Assembly (NCBI GenBank): GCA_023630585.1
Contig: CM042562.1
Coordinates: forward strand, 5,147,684 to 5,211,683
Direction: 5' to 3'
Length of the DNA stretch: 64,000 nt
Origin: Cranoglanis bouderius
Lineage: Eukaryota; Chordata; Actinopteri; Siluriformes; Cranoglanididae
Part shown: positions 12,014 to 25,234 of the stretch, in pieces
Position numbering within the stretch: position 1 is the first letter of the stretch
How the letters are laid out: every line of letters starts with the position of its first letter
The notes under the pieces: model-generated
The model's database searches: none
The model's input: only the letters and a program-made list of their open reading frames with translations
What the model was told of the DNA's origin: nothing
Made by a program: the position numbers and the translations under genes

Positions 12014-12019
12014 TTTATT
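12014..12019 (-). terminator. Probable GUCY2G polyadenylation signal
   Basis: TTTATT on the plus strand reads AATAAA on the minus strand, about 195 bases after the GUCY2G stop codon. Confidence 0.5.
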
Positions 12020-12035
12020 TCATGTGAAACATTAC

Positions 12036-12041
12036 AATAAA
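12036..12041 (+). terminator. Probable TECTB polyadenylation signal
   Basis: AATAAA lies about 214 bases after the TECTB stop codon and only 17 bases beyond the oppositely oriented GUCY2G signal. Confidence 0.6.
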
Positions 12042-12212
12042 ATCAATATGAGATGTGATATTAAAATGAAATACATTTCAAAACATTCTGTTTTGGTTTG
12101 ATTAGAAATAACATGTAAATACATTACAGTGCTTTATATGTTTACTTTTCATTTGTCACAAAGTAGTGTTGGTTAAAGACATAAAAATAGAGGTAGTTCC
12201 CAAGACTGGTCT

Positions 12213-15200
12213 CTAGATGTCAGGAACAGTCAGTGTGTAAGCACCAGGTATTTTATCTACATCATGGATTTTGTGTGTTCTTCCTTTTTCTTTACTCTCC
12301 ACATCACTACTTATGTTTGGTTTATATGTCACCTGCAATAAATGTATTAAATAAGAACGGTACATTGTCTCACAATACAGAGTTGCTGACTTAAAATACA
12401 TTCAGCCATTACAGTCCATGCAACTGACCCATTCAAATTAATGGTTTAATTTGTGCTGTTTTCTACACAGTTTACAAAATAAATGAGATATGAGCGCTTG
12501 TCTTACCTCTTGGTCTGGTCCTAGTTTCACATCATAGTGCTGCGGTGAGAGAGGAAACTTCAGACCCACTTTATTGTTTAACCAGAAAGTCTTCTGCAAC
12601 CCTTTTCCCTTGTGAAGACACCAGCATAAAATTCCATTCACGGATGCAAACTAATAATAGTTTAAATATTGTTGTCAACAGTATACCTTCAGCTCAGTGT
12701 CTCCTCTCTCCTCAAGCTCATAAGAACCAATCTTCATGAGAATTTCAGCAGTACTCTGGGAGATATGAATCTTCAGCGCTGCAAGGAAATATTCAGTGAC
12801 CCTTATCTATCAAAGTTGCATATGATTGTAAAATGAGTGTACCCAAATTCCAACAACAGTTTCCTTATTCATCAATTTAATCTTTGCCATATCTGTGTAA
12901 TCAGTGTGTTATTTTAAGGGTCATTTATAACCACCTGAAAATGCTTGATTTAAATTTAAATAATCAGCATCAACCTTATCAATAAGTATAGCAAATATAG
13001 AGTAGAGTAGTATAAGCAGTTACAACAACAACAAAAAAAATAGCAAACAACATTAATTTTCAGACACATGTAGGTAATGGGGTTTAGTGACAAATTTATA
13101 AAAGAGAATCAGCTCATTAAGCCTTTAATTGAAGAGACACTATGAAGTGCTGGACACAGAGTACTGGGGAGGTGGGCTTTTTTTTTTTCTTTTTTTTTTT
13201 TTTAGATGATTACATAATTTCATATCAACATTAAAACACACCAGACACAATTTTATTCATTTTGATAGTCAGCTTTTTCAGTGGTTAATTTCTTTCACCA
13301 TTTTCTTTATATGAAATAAGGACTTGTTTATTTTTTTCAGGATGGAGAATATAAATATCAATATAATATAAACCTATATTTTTTTCACCCATTCACATAT
13401 TTGGATTCTGGCACAAGTTTTGTGCGGGATGCCCTTCCTGACGCAACCCTCCCCCATTTTCCGCGCTTGGGACCAGCATTGAGAGTCCACTGGCTCATGC
13501 AAACGTCCACCGGCTGGGGTTGATTCCCTAACCGGGAATCGAACCCAAGGCCGCAGAGATGAGAGTTCTAAAATTAAATTAAACCCTAGCTATAAAATAG
13601 GGTTCACATAACCACATAATGTGCTGGTGAGGCTGTAAAACGGTTCCCTTTCCTGCCTGATTTTGACCTTAAACAGCTTTATAAAAACAGTGCACATATT
13701 TATTTGAGTAAAAACAAAGGATCACAGCTGCACTTGGATCCATATTGGAGCATTCTTTCCTGCATTAAAACTGTGTTAACTGGTGATTTTATTTAATCTA
13801 AGTTTGTGCTCACCTTATTATGAGGCTTTTGAAAACAACATTTTTCTTTCCAGCAAACTTGGACACAAGCACTTCTAACTTCTAACACCCTATAAGCCTA
13901 TGAGTTACTTAGAAAACTGCATTACAGTGTACCTGAGAATTTATGTAATGTTATATTAAAAGGCTGGGTGTTTTATTGTTTACTGCTCAATATGGTCATT
14001 ATTTTGATACTTAGAATTTTTTAAGTTGTTATTTTGGAAGGCATCTTTGCTTTAAAGAATTTCTTTACATGTGCCTTTTGCACATTACTGTAGGGTAAAT
14101 TGGGGCGAGCTCTATGACTATAACATATAAATAAGGGACTAGTGGGTGGGAGCTTGTGTCCATGCTGCTGAAGCTGATACATAATTTATGCTCATTTTTT
14201 GTCATGCAACAGTTTCATGAGCCAGACGCAGATTCAGTCGTATGTCATTCCCTACAGTTCCCTGACAAATAAGGATCAACATGTTTAATAAGGATTTGAT
14301 TTTGGTGCTTACGAAGACTGCTGCTCTCCATCCTAGAGGCAGTATTTACTGTGTCTCCAAACAAGCAGTAGCGGGGCATCGTAGTTCCCACAACACCAGC
14401 AACCACTGGACCTGTTGGTAAGCACAATATTAACTTCTATTAAAAAGCAGACAGTTCATGTGGGAAAAAAGCCCCTTAAGTAGCTTGTTCCTAATACCAG
14501 AGTTGATGCCAATCCGTACAGCCAGCTTCTCATTGGGCAAGTGTCTGATTCTGAATCTTTTAATGGCGCTGAGGAAATGGAGGGCCATAATCGAGATTTC
14601 TTCTGCATGCCTGGTGCCATTGCTTATAGGCAGCCCACTTGCCACCATATATGCATCTCCTATAGTTTCCACCTAACACAAAGACCATTGTAATATAATC
14701 ATCATTATATGGATTTTAACACTGCAATTAGTATCTACAAACATGTTGTCATGCTTCTAAGGTTGTAAGAATTTGCATGATTCAATTTAGGTGAAAAGTT
14801 ATAAAGTTATAAAGAGGTTAGGGATGGGGTTAGTGTTCACACCTTTTACTTACACCATCATTTATATAGCATTGAACAAAGTCCACCCACGCCCCCCTCA
14901 CATGTACATGTTTTTTTTTTTTTTATGTGAACAGGTTAAGTATACTATATCACGCTTAACACTTGCAATTGAATATGTACACATTCTCTACCAAATCTAT
15001 TCCTTCTCATTATATCATTAACAATATGCAGCTACAGATTTGTGTTATGTACCTTATACACGTCATAGAGTTTGATGATCTCATCAAACAGGCTGTAGAG
15101 GTCATTGAGGAGTGTCACTACTTCCAGAGCCGAGCTAATTGAACACATGGTGGTGAAGCCAACAATGTCAGAGAAGAAAATGGTCACCAGGTCATAACTC

Positions 15201-18200
15201 ATGGGCTCCACTGACTTTCCTGCCATTAACTGATCTGCTATGTATCTGTTTAGAATAATAGAGTAAGCATATAGTTAGTAATCTAGAAAAGAAAAAGAGT
15301 TTACCTGTGCAAAGGCAGAATTGAAATATATTTCTGTTACCTGGGAAGCATGCTAGAGAGAAGTTTATCTGCTCTGCTTTTTTCTATAGTGAGCTGATTG
15401 GTCCTCTCCTCTACCACTTCCTCTAGATGATTAGCATATTTTTCCAGCTTGTTTACCATATTGTCCAAGATATTAGCATGGCTAAGTTTTGGTTGGAAAA
15501 AATCATTTAAAAACCAAGCAATTAACTAAACAACACAGTATTTTAAAAAAAAAAAATGTAGTTAAACAATAATCTACAAACTAATTTGGCAATAAGGCTA
15601 AGATATATTACATTGGACTATCAGAGTACAATGAATGAGTGTAGTATATTGTATTCATGACCTGTCAGGGCTGATTTCTCGCAGCCTTCTCCTAATGGAA
15701 GTAAAGGGGGGTCTTTGGTCAGGATTCTCACTCCAGCATGCATTCAGAAGAGTTATCAAAGCTTCGTCACACATCTGAGCAGACAGAGTAGGTCTGAGGG
15801 GCTCCCCTGCTAGAGGCGTCCTGAGCTGCTTGATGATTTCTGAATATCAAACACATAATGAACAGAATGAATATAGAGTGATCATCGCTATCATACGGCC
15901 ATTAACTCTCTACTCCATTTCTGTAATTCAAGCTATTTGATAGAAACGGTGCTATTCTTTTAACATGCTTGATTTTCAGGTTAAAACATCACTTGTCAGA
16001 ATTGTCACTGCACCTTTGTGCAAGAAATCAGACAAAACTAGCTTTTACCTTTTGGTTCCAACTGTATATCATGGTAGGGTCCCACTTCTGTGCTGTAGAT
16101 TAACTCTCGCATGATTATTGCAAAGCTAAACACATCTGCTTTTTGAGTACCATTGAATGGAAGGTGCACTTCTCTCAAAAGCTCTGGAGCAATCCAGTAC
16201 AACTCTGCAGTGAAATGAAACCTTGAAATGAATTTATAAGACTTAGAATTATACATTGTGTATTCTTATTAATTGACCTTTGTTCCATTATTATCACATG
16301 GTGACATCAAGAGTGCAAACATTTGCAGCAAAAAAAAGTAACCGCACCCTTTTCTAGAAATAAGGTTATGTAATGTATTAATTCATTCATTCATCTACAG
16401 TAACTGCTTCATCCTCGTCATGGTCACAGTGGATCCGTAGCCTATCCGGATAACATTGGGCGCACGGTGGGAATACATCTTGGAGGGGACACCCACTACC
16501 CACTAGCCGCCACCCACCCGCTACCCAATGCACCAACGTGCCACCGAGCCAGGTTATTGAAAGTACCTTCATATTTGGGGTTCTCAAGTGGGATCAGTCT
16601 GTGTTTGGTGCCATGTTTGAACTCCCATAGTCCAAAGCCTGAAAGTTTGACCTGCAGCCGGCTGTCCACTAGACATGTGGTTGGCTTCAGATTGCCATGA
16701 GACTTCAGACTGCTCCTGTGTAGGTACTCCATACCCTATAGAGAGTGAACAGCAAGAAATCATGTAGACACAGAATATAGCTCAACTGTATGAGTCACAA
16801 ACAATACAATGTACTCTGTGAATACTGCATATAACAATTTAAAATTTATTTGTGTTGCACAAATAGAGACAGCACCTGTCCTTAATTTTTTACTCACGTT
16901 GACAATGTCATAGGCAAAGGACAGTTTAAACATCCAGTCAAGTTCAATTTCATTGTTCCGTAGAATGTCCTAATATTAAGGGGGAAACCACACTGCCTAA
17001 ATAACTTTACCTGTTAAAATGTATACATTCATTTACTGATATTAGACTATATGCAGGTTGAATTAAAAATTAATTACCTTTAAGCTGCCTTTTTTGCAGT
17101 ATTGCATGACTATGCAGACATTAGGGGGTTCATTACAAACTCCAAAAAACTGTACCAAGTTCTCATGTTTAAGTTCCCTCATCTGCAAAAAATGTTAATC
17201 ACCAAAAGTTAAACAATATGGTAGTGGAACATTCTTTACAATGTTAAGCACTGGGGTTAGAATTAAAATATGATGCCATCATATTTGTCTTTACCACATT
17301 GAACTCAGCAATAATAGATGGTTTCTTGACGTCACGCAGAAGTTGATTGTCCAAGTATTTAATGCTCACATAATTTCCCTTAGACATGATGAAATTGAAA
17401 GTGTTAGATTACAGTAGAGGAATCTGTTGAAAATTTTTGTAAAAGGTAAAATGGTGTCATTAACCTGCGATATGTGAAGTAGACCCGTTTCTACCTGGTA
17501 CAAGCCGATTGTTGCATAGGTGGTCTGTTTGCCATTTTTGTCCTTCAGACCAAAGCTGTTAGTGGAGATCATGGTCTGAGAGCCACCACTTCCACTTTTA
17601 CTAGGAGTTGTATTTAATGATAATGCCTGCCCTCCCTGAAAACCCAACAACAATAAAGTAAATTATGTGGATATCAGATTGGTCTGTGTGTTTAATTTCG
17701 CATGGACGTTGTATCCAACCTTAGGCTCTGTGAGAATAGTGATATCACTGTAGTCAATGAGCCACCAGTTGGAGTCCTCTAGTTTTGTCTGCAGACGGGT
17801 CTTCTGCAGGGTCAGGAATGTAATCAAGATCACTGCTAGAACTCCAAACAGTGGCATGGCCACCAACAATGATACCAGATATATCTCTACACCAGCAAAG
17901 AACAGGATACTATCAATTAGGTCACAATCATTTAGACCTTCCTCAATTATTTTTGCATTACTAGTATAGAATTTCGAATACAATAATGTGTTACAATCTT
18001 TTTTTTTTATTTTAAAGTTAGCATACCACTGTTTAGCCATTCACAGAGTTCATTGTCAAAACCACACTCTGGGTTATCCGTTGGTATTTTCCCTGTTGTC
18101 CAGATCACAGTTGAAAACCTTGATGTTGTTCTACAAAAAAAGACACAAAAATGCCTATAAATTGCACCAGAAATCGAGCCAGGAGTTTTAAAAAGCTTGA

Positions 18201-21016
18201 AATTTTTGTCTTACTTGATCATTTTTGTATGACTGTCAAAGTTTAGAATGTCGACAAATTTTATGATGCCTTCATGTAGTTGCAAGTCATATAAAGAATA
18301 GTCTGTGTTCCTCTCTCCATTTGCATCGAAGTGAACTAGACCCGAGGCTCCTGTACAGAATACGTATGTTAGTTCTTCAGTCTAAATAATAGAGATGTTC
18401 ACAACTAAAAATCTGAACGTCAAGATTTTCGGGTTGCATGGATTATTTTAGATTTAATGTACAACATAAATTACCATAAAACCTAATGCTGTTTTTGTCT
18501 TTGAGCTTCTGAAGAACATCTCGCCCATTGTGAGGATCTTTGCCATCTTTGAGAGCCTCCTTTAGTGCCATGGCATAGAGCAGGACAGCATCGTGTAGGT
18601 AGCTCGAATAAGGGCTTACCTTAAAGGCAAATGGGTACAATACGGTTTAAGTACATTATCTTCCAGTGAAATGAGAAATGCGTATTGAGTATGTGCCTTG
18701 TATTGAGAAATGTGTGTTTGTGTTTTTATGGTGGACTTCTCACTTCTCTGTCTGAAGAAAGATTGCTGTAAAAAGGGGCCCCTTTCAACCTCTCATGTAC
18801 ACGTTCAAAGAAGTCATAATAATCATAGCCTTCATAAGACTTCTCAGCCAGGACAAACACCATATCAAATGCCTTCAGTGCCTTTTGGCTGTTTTCACTT
18901 GAAGCAGTTTTCCACAGGTTATCCTAGGAAAAATAAAGAACAATGAGACAAGAATGGGCAGATGTAAATTTCCTATTAGAACCTGCTTTGAATAAAGTTT
19001 TTGGACTGGCATATGCTGATGGTAGTTCATTTAGTGCTTGGCCAATTATATAGTCATCCAATCTGGCCTAGGAAGTGCAACATCTACAATCCATTCCTTA
19101 TATGAAGTGATAAGCTAACAGCACTGAAAAAAAACAGTGTCTTTAAGCCTAGAATTAGAAGAGGATACCTGATGGAGTTCTGAGTTAACAAATTGATTTT
19201 TCAATCTCGGAAATAACTAGAATTTTTGGTTTTATTTGGGGGATGGTGAACATCCCTGAAAAGGCAAAAAGACACTGTGTGCATCTGCTCTTTAACCCTT
19301 TAAACTCCCAGGACCTGTTTAAAGATCCAGACTTACATTCCTCTCTCTCATTCCTATCATGTTATTTTCACTGTATACAGTGTTACGGAGTACATCATAG
19401 TAATGCACTGGGAATTTGAAGGGTTATGATTGATGGACATTTAATGTACCCTTTTTCAGATGGTCAAGCTCTTCAAAAGGTCAAAAGGTAAGTCTCTATT
19501 TCATCAATATCATAACTTGTGTCTTTCAGACATTATTGAAGATACAAGGATAAAAATCATCATATGTTTATACATTGCACAAATAGAGATTTACCTAATT
19601 TGTCTCTCGTAAGTTACTCACCACATTGCCACTGACCTCAAACTGTTGTACCAGAAGAAAAACATACTCTCCATTCATCAAGCCCTGTCTTTCAGCCTCC
19701 ATCACCAGCTTAGTGGAATATTCAGCATTACTTAACACTATAATCACTGGAAAGGAAAGAGTTATGTTATGTTATATATTGTTATATATTGTAAACAGTG
19801 TTATAAAAAGCTTTTATAAAAAGCTTATTAGATTCATGTACAGTGTAGACAGTAGAACAGAGATATAACAACTGTTCCTAAAACGAGAAATAATATCAGT
19901 CTTTGATATAAGGTGTGAAAAGGTCACCTTTTGAGTGAATGGAGTTATCAAAGCTGTATAAAAAAATGTCTAACTCATTACAGTACAGATAACTTGCACC
20001 ACTTACTGATGTCAAAATGGACACACCATGAGGGCACAAGGGCATTTATGTATTGTAATTATGTATTGTCACACAGGTTGGTGTTACTAAAGAGCAAATT
20101 CCACTACACTGGCTCAATCTCAACTATTATAAAAGGTAGACATTTAGTATTCTTAATAATTTAGCTGTTACCCCTTGCAACTTTGGAGATATGTTTCACG
20201 GTCTTATGAATGAGTTCCTGATCACTGATGTCAAACTTGATGCTGCTCGTCACTGTTACTCTGCCTTGGAGTTGCTGTTCCACAGATTTAAAAAGTCCAT
20301 CCACTTTGTCCCAAGTGTTAGATTCTGCACCTCCTCCAATTATACCAACATTCTTCCACCCAAAGAACTCCAGTATCTTGAGCAACACTTCTCCCACTCT
20401 CTTAAGCGGAGGGACAATTTTGATATAAGTGTCATAAATAAGAATATTATCCATTTTGCTTGTCTGCCCAACAAAGCCAAACATTGGGATGTTCCAAGTG
20501 GATGCAAGAAGTCCAGTGACCTAGGGCATATGAACAGAGCATAACATAATGAATTGTCTTTTGTCATTTCATGTCCCCATTATTACTTAAATCTCAGGCA
20601 TCATAATGTTGATCAATTTAAAATAATATAGATTTGAATGAGAAACTTACCTCTGCCTCCTCAGGACAAGGTGGCCCAAAGAGGGCTGATATATTTTGCC
20701 TCCAAATTTGGTCAATGAACGCTCCAAGCGAGAGCTTTGCTTTACAGTCGGTGTCCACATACACAAAGTCAAGGGTATAATTTTCAACAAAGGATGGGTT
20801 AGAATTAATTTTATCTATGGCAATCTGCATGGCAGAGCCCAGTTTCGAAGCACTGAATGGATAGGATGAATTCCGAGGTGCCTGGAATCCTACCAACAGC
20901 TTGTTTTGGTTTGTACGGCTGCAAATGATGGGGTTGATAAATGTGGAACACAGTAAAAATATCAAGACCCAGCATCTTGCATGCTCAGTTGCTTTGGAGT
21001 TTGATGTTCCTTCCAT
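12213..21016 (-). CDS. gucy2g: Receptor guanylyl cyclase 2G, complete, 22 coding exons
   Basis: Exons in transcript order: 21016-20651, 20520-20172, 19746-19622, 18923-18744, 18619-18475, 18350-18215, 18130-18027, 17886-17720, 17635-17495, 17378-17295, 17182-17078, 16969-16898, 16735-16567, 16204-16049, 15839-15662, 15481-15341, 15245-15053, 14672-14498, 14411-14313, 12778-12687, 12608-12507, 12332-12213. Phase holds throughout, giving 1132 residues. The product makes cGMP from GTP. Order: signal peptide (about 15-32), ANF-receptor-type ectodomain, membrane helix (about 470-493), pseudokinase (about 525-825), coiled dimerisation segment, cyclase domain (about 880-1060) and a short tail. The pseudokinase has HGNLKP (671-676) and SGFG (690-693) where kinases have HRDLK and DFG. 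The cyclase keeps metal Asp 899 and 943, guanine-recognition Glu 939 and Cys 1011, Asn 1018 and Arg 1022. Position between TECTB and ACSL5 identifies GUCY2G, a pseudogene in human. The exon 8 donor (GTTGGA) is weak. Confidence 0.92.
13425..13562. repeat. Dispersed fish repeat fragment in a GUCY2G intron
   Basis: The segment around GATGCCCTTCCTGACGCAAC and, at its end, GGGAATCGAACCC has the wording of a dispersed teleost repeat, and its GC content stands out from the AT-rich intron between coding exons 19 and 20. The assignment is from recognition of the wording only. Confidence 0.4.
14023..14096 (+). mobile_element. Degenerate end of Tc1-like family E
   Basis: The words AAGGCATCTTTGCTTTA, TTTCTTTACATGTGCC and TTTTGCACATTACTGTA match, with changes, the right end of the family E element at 22336-22871. 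Only the terminus is left, inside the same GUCY2G intron. Confidence 0.6.
16381..16560. repeat. Interspersed fish repeat fragment in a GUCY2G intron
   Basis: An ATTCATTCATTCAT start followed by GGATCCGTAGCCTATCC and GGGCGCACGGTGGGAATACA resembles the repeat at 21953-22320. It sits directly beside the donor of coding exon 13 (16566-16565), so the exon-intron edge has no spacer. Confidence 0.5.
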
Positions 21017-21952
21017 CTTGTCCGTGCAAATCCCAGCTAGATCACCAGAGAAATATCAAGGGGGATTTAAAAGGCTGTGTGGATGACGTAGTGTGTCTTT
21101 CTCTTCCTAAGGGAAATTAATTTTAATCAAGCGTCTAGCTGTTAGCAGTTTTCACTGTAAAACTTTTCACTGTAGTCAGCATTTCACAGAGATGTTTCAT
21201 GATTTTAATGGTAAGTACTTTCATAAATACTTTACTGCAAAAATAGATTATTATTAATTATTGCAACTTTATTAATGAAATATAGAAAAATGCACACTAT
21301 ATGCACACCTCACTGATAAAGGTAAATGGGAGATTTAACAAATCTACTTGAAATATAGCCACCTACATGATTTGATGCTGCAGGTAATTGATAGCTGAAA
21401 TTAAACCAAAATCCCTGATATGGAATCCCTGGCTTTGTAATAAGGATTGCTGTAAGCTTGTGGGTTTGGTCTCTGCTTTTATTGTCTTAGAAAAGAAACT
21501 GTATCTGATCTTCTATATGTATATTTCATGTGTTTCATTTCTGATCACCTAGTCGATCTTTCAAGAACAGAAATAATGCCTATAAATAATGCCTTTGGAA
21601 CCATTAGTGAAAGCTGCTTATCAGTCTTTGTGGATCCGATCTCGTTGGCAAATATATTCTGACTTCACTTGGCCTTAGTGTTTAAACTTGGTATCTAAAG
21701 AGATTACATCCTGCATTCATACACAGTACGTTTGGTCACACTTTACTTGAAGGGTATTTACTTGGGCCCTACATCTGTAAGTCACTCTGGATAAGGTCAT
21801 CTGCTAAATGATGTAAATGCAATTGTAAATAATTAGCATTTATTAGCACTTATTAGCACTGCTGAAATCGTTTATCAATTAATGTCAAAACTCATGCGGA
21901 GGCTTGATGAAGTAAGGTAAGGTTTATCACATTTCTCTCTTTCCTGTAAATA
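21017..21952. other. GUCY2G 5' flank
   Basis: This is the promoter-proximal side of GUCY2G and part of the 4.2-kb gap between the divergent GUCY2G and ACSL5 coding starts. A SINE/L2-type tail fragment (CTCTGGATAAGGTCATCTGC and following) is at about 21771-21826. I see no other feature. Confidence 0.4.
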
Positions 21953-22320
21953 CATCCATCCATCCATTTTCTGTACCGCTTATCCTACACAGGGTCGCGG
22001 GGGAGCCCGGAGTCTATCCCAGGGGACTAGGGGCACAAGGCAGGGGACACCCTGGACGAGGTGCTAACCCATCACAGGGTTAGTACACAATCACACATAC
22101 ATTCACACACCCTTTCAAACACTACGGACAATTTGGAAATGCCAATCAGCATGCTACAACGCATGTCTTGGGACTGGGGCGGAAACCGGAGTACCTGGAG
22201 GAAGCCCCCGAAGCACGGAGAGAACATGCAAGCTCTGTGCACGCAGGGTGGAGGCAGGAAACGAACCACCAGGTGCGAGGTACGAGGCAAATGTGCTAAC
22301 CACTAAGCCACCGTGCACCC
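21953..22320. repeat. Interspersed fish repeat, well preserved
   Basis: Begins with a CATCCATCCATCC run, then CTGTACCGCTTATCC, GGGTCGCGGGGGAGCC, AACACTACGGACAATTTGG, GGAAGCCCCCGAAGCACG and a final GCTAACCACTAAGCC. This wording is typical of an abundant dispersed repeat in teleost genomes. It has higher GC than its flanks and no coding capacity. Open frames read through it are repeat artefacts. Confidence 0.75.
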
Positions 22321-22335
22321 AATTAACTGAACATA

Positions 22336-22871
22336 CAGTACTGTGCAAAAGTTTTAGGCACCTAATTTATTTTTAATACAAACTTTGTTATAGATTTTTT
22401 CTTTTATGACTTCTGCATTATCAAGTCAGTACAAAAACATTTTAGATTCCCAAACATTAGTTTTCTAGCACAAAATTAAATGTTACAGAAAAATGTTTGT
22501 ATGTCATTAAAGAAAGCTGCATATTATGTAAGAGACCAAAAAAACACAATGAAGGCTGCTGGGTTTTGCTGCAAAAATAAGAAGCGAGTGCGAAAGTCAA
22601 AGTCTCCAGAAGAACTGTGTCTGGTTCTGCAAGATGCTCAATAAAACTTATCAGCTCATTTCCTTATAAAACTGCACTAATTGTACCGGAGACTATTATT
22701 TTTATTTTTATTTTTTGTATCACCAAATATTGACTTTGTTTCATTTACTACTGTTTACTGCTCTTTACTGTATTTTTGCTTTTATGTAGAAACATTTAAT
22801 TTCATTATTTTGAAGGCATCTTTGCTCTACAGCATTTCTTTCCATGTGCCTAAAACTTTTGCGCAATACTG
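22336..22871 (+). mobile_element. Non-autonomous Tc1-like element, family E, full copy
   Basis: The ends are CAGTACTGTGCAAAAGTTTT and, inverted, AAAACTTTTGCGCAATACTG, each bordered by TA (22334-22335 and 22872-22873), as expected for Tc1 insertion. The 536-bp interior has no transposase frame. Related copies or pieces are at 14023-14096, 35669-35718, 46733-47333 and 58446-58881. It serves as the reference copy for family E. Confidence 0.85.
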
Positions 22872-22873
22872 TA

Positions 22874-25224
22874 TATGTAGTTATAAATATAAATAAATAT
22901 GTTATGAAGGCTCAGTGTATGTAGGCACCCTTCAAATAAAGTGGTACCATGTTCTTTCTTTTCCCCTCATCATCTAACCTGTTTGACTCACTTCATAATG
23001 AGCAATTTAAATACAGATCTCAAGACCATCTTTGGAAGCTGTGTGCATCCTTTTCAACTTTGACCCTTTATAAACATCAATAGACAACACTACATCCTGT
23101 GGCAATATCAGAAATGTGGGCCTTGACAATTTACGCTCTTTTTTTTTTTTTTTTTTGAACTTTTATCAGACTTTTATCAGTCATAGATTACAAACCGTCC
23201 AAAGGTGCTCGTACCTTATCTGCTCCTTTAGTCTTCATTACGTTCAAATGTCAAAGTTCAGCTGAGTTGCTCGGGCCGAAGAGGTAAGATAACGATGCAG
23301 AGAGTGAGAAAGTGTGAAAGTGTGAGAAAGGTCATGCTGTGCCATGCCTGACTGTAGCTGAAACGTGATAATAATGTTTGATGAGTGCCATGCTGGCTCA
23401 GGTGCTGCTCTCTTGTTAGCAGCTCTCTCTGCCTCTGCTGACTACTTTTCTCAGTAAAGCTGTAATTGCTGTGCTGAATCATCAAACACAGGGCTGTGAG
23501 CCACCTGTGCGATGCAGCACACCTCTTTCGCATGATTAGATTTTGAGTTCATGTTAATTTAACTAATGTAATACTGTATATGAGTTACGTTAAATTGTAT
23601 TCAGATGAATTGAAGAGCATCTCAATTTGTAGAGGTGTTAACATTATCAGCATCAAGTCTGATGACTCTGAAATATTGACATCAGATTGTTTTTTTTAGA
23701 TCATTGCATTCAGCCAGTGCTAGATGTGAGACAAGAGACTACAGATGGGAAGTTTATTCCTGAACTCTCAAATACAAACTGTGGACCAAAATGTCAGCTT
23801 GACCTCCAAAAACACCAAAAACACACAAACGGTTATTTCAGTTTGCCTCATGGAAATAAGTGTACATATTAGACATAAATGCACACTTAAGACAGGAAAC
23901 TATTTAATGTTCCTTGTTTTATTGAAACACTAAAAGTCTATGTTTATGTCCATACAATGTTTTTTTTTAATCAGGAGATAGATAGCAGCTATAGTTCAAA
24001 GGTCACTTGCATGCTTTCAGCTATTTAATTGGACCTGTGCACATGTTTTCTCCAGTCTTCCTGTGTTATCTGCTGCTTATGGAAGAAGCTCATTCTGTCT
24101 GACTTAGTTTCTTGCGTCATTACCTGAGCAACATCGTAGACTCCTGCAGGACATACAGGTACTGAATTTAGCATAGAGCTAAAAACACAGAATATAAATA
24201 CAATACAGAATTCTTAGAATTTTCAATTGGATGGAGACAATATAATAATATTATATATAATATTATACTATAATATTTTAATATATTCATTTTGGTGGTT
24301 GGGTAATGATTATGGTGCCCTGTTCTACCTGTGATTTTGTCATGCCATTCATAGCCACTCATAAATTATTAACAAATAGGAAACTGAGGATTCTCTTCTG
24401 AACGTACTCTTGTTTAGGTCAGTGCTTCCCAATCCTGCTCCTTGACTAATCATGCATTATACTGTACATTTGAGGATTTTCACTGCACCCGATATTCTTT
24501 TCCACTATTCATGAGTTTACAGTGGGTTAGTGCTGGGACAAAATAATATTTATTTCTTTGTGAGTTTCTTTCAGCATCAGTTTCTTGGGCATAGTTCTGC
24601 TTAGGCTGTGTGTACTGACAAAGAAATGCTATGTGATATTAGATTAGGTTTTAGTGCATTGCTCTAGGTATTGTTCATTGTGTTTACCTGTGTGATCTTC
24701 ATTGGCACTCAAAATGGTAACATTGTCAATAATTGGATTGTTAAGGGTTCTTAGCTTAATAATGAGGTCCAGCACTGGCTTGCCTTCAATTAGGTCAGAA
24801 TGTGGCAGCCAAGACTGCTTACTGGCACCAAGACTGGCACCATAAATCTACAGTGTGAGTGTGTGATAAGCAATTCTTGGAGAGATTCTGTGGTAAATCA
24901 TATTAGTCTTTGATGTAACCTCTGACCATTCTTGTTTTCCACCTTTGAAGGTTAAAGATTACAATCTCGTGTGTTATCCGTACTGTAGTACTGTAGTCCT
25001 GTAGTCCTGTAGTCCTGTGGAAAACACAGGACTTTTTAAAGAGTATTTCAGTCAATTATCCATAATAATTAATGACCCAGGCTTTATTGTTTAATCCCTT
25101 AAAGTCTTAACGTATCATTTATTCTGCTTAAAGCATGTTATTCAGACATTACTGTAAATTATCTAATAACTTCAGTGAAGTTCTTTTGTTGTTGTTGTTA
25201 TTATGATTTGTTTTTCCCAAACAG
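22874..25224. other. ACSL5 5' flank or first intron
   Basis: The first coding exon of ACSL5 opens at an acceptor (CCCAAACAG, ending 25224), so at least one noncoding exon lies upstream. One possible donor is at 24169 (CATACAG|GTACTG) but I cannot confirm it. A poly-T tract is near 23140 and an AT palindrome-rich stretch at 24240-24290. No other gene is visible. Confidence 0.4.
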
Positions 25225-25234
25225 GTCTGAGAGA

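Noticed and set aside
22061..22348. Open frames on both strands at 22061-22348
   Set aside because: They lie within a dispersed fish repeat and have no domain.
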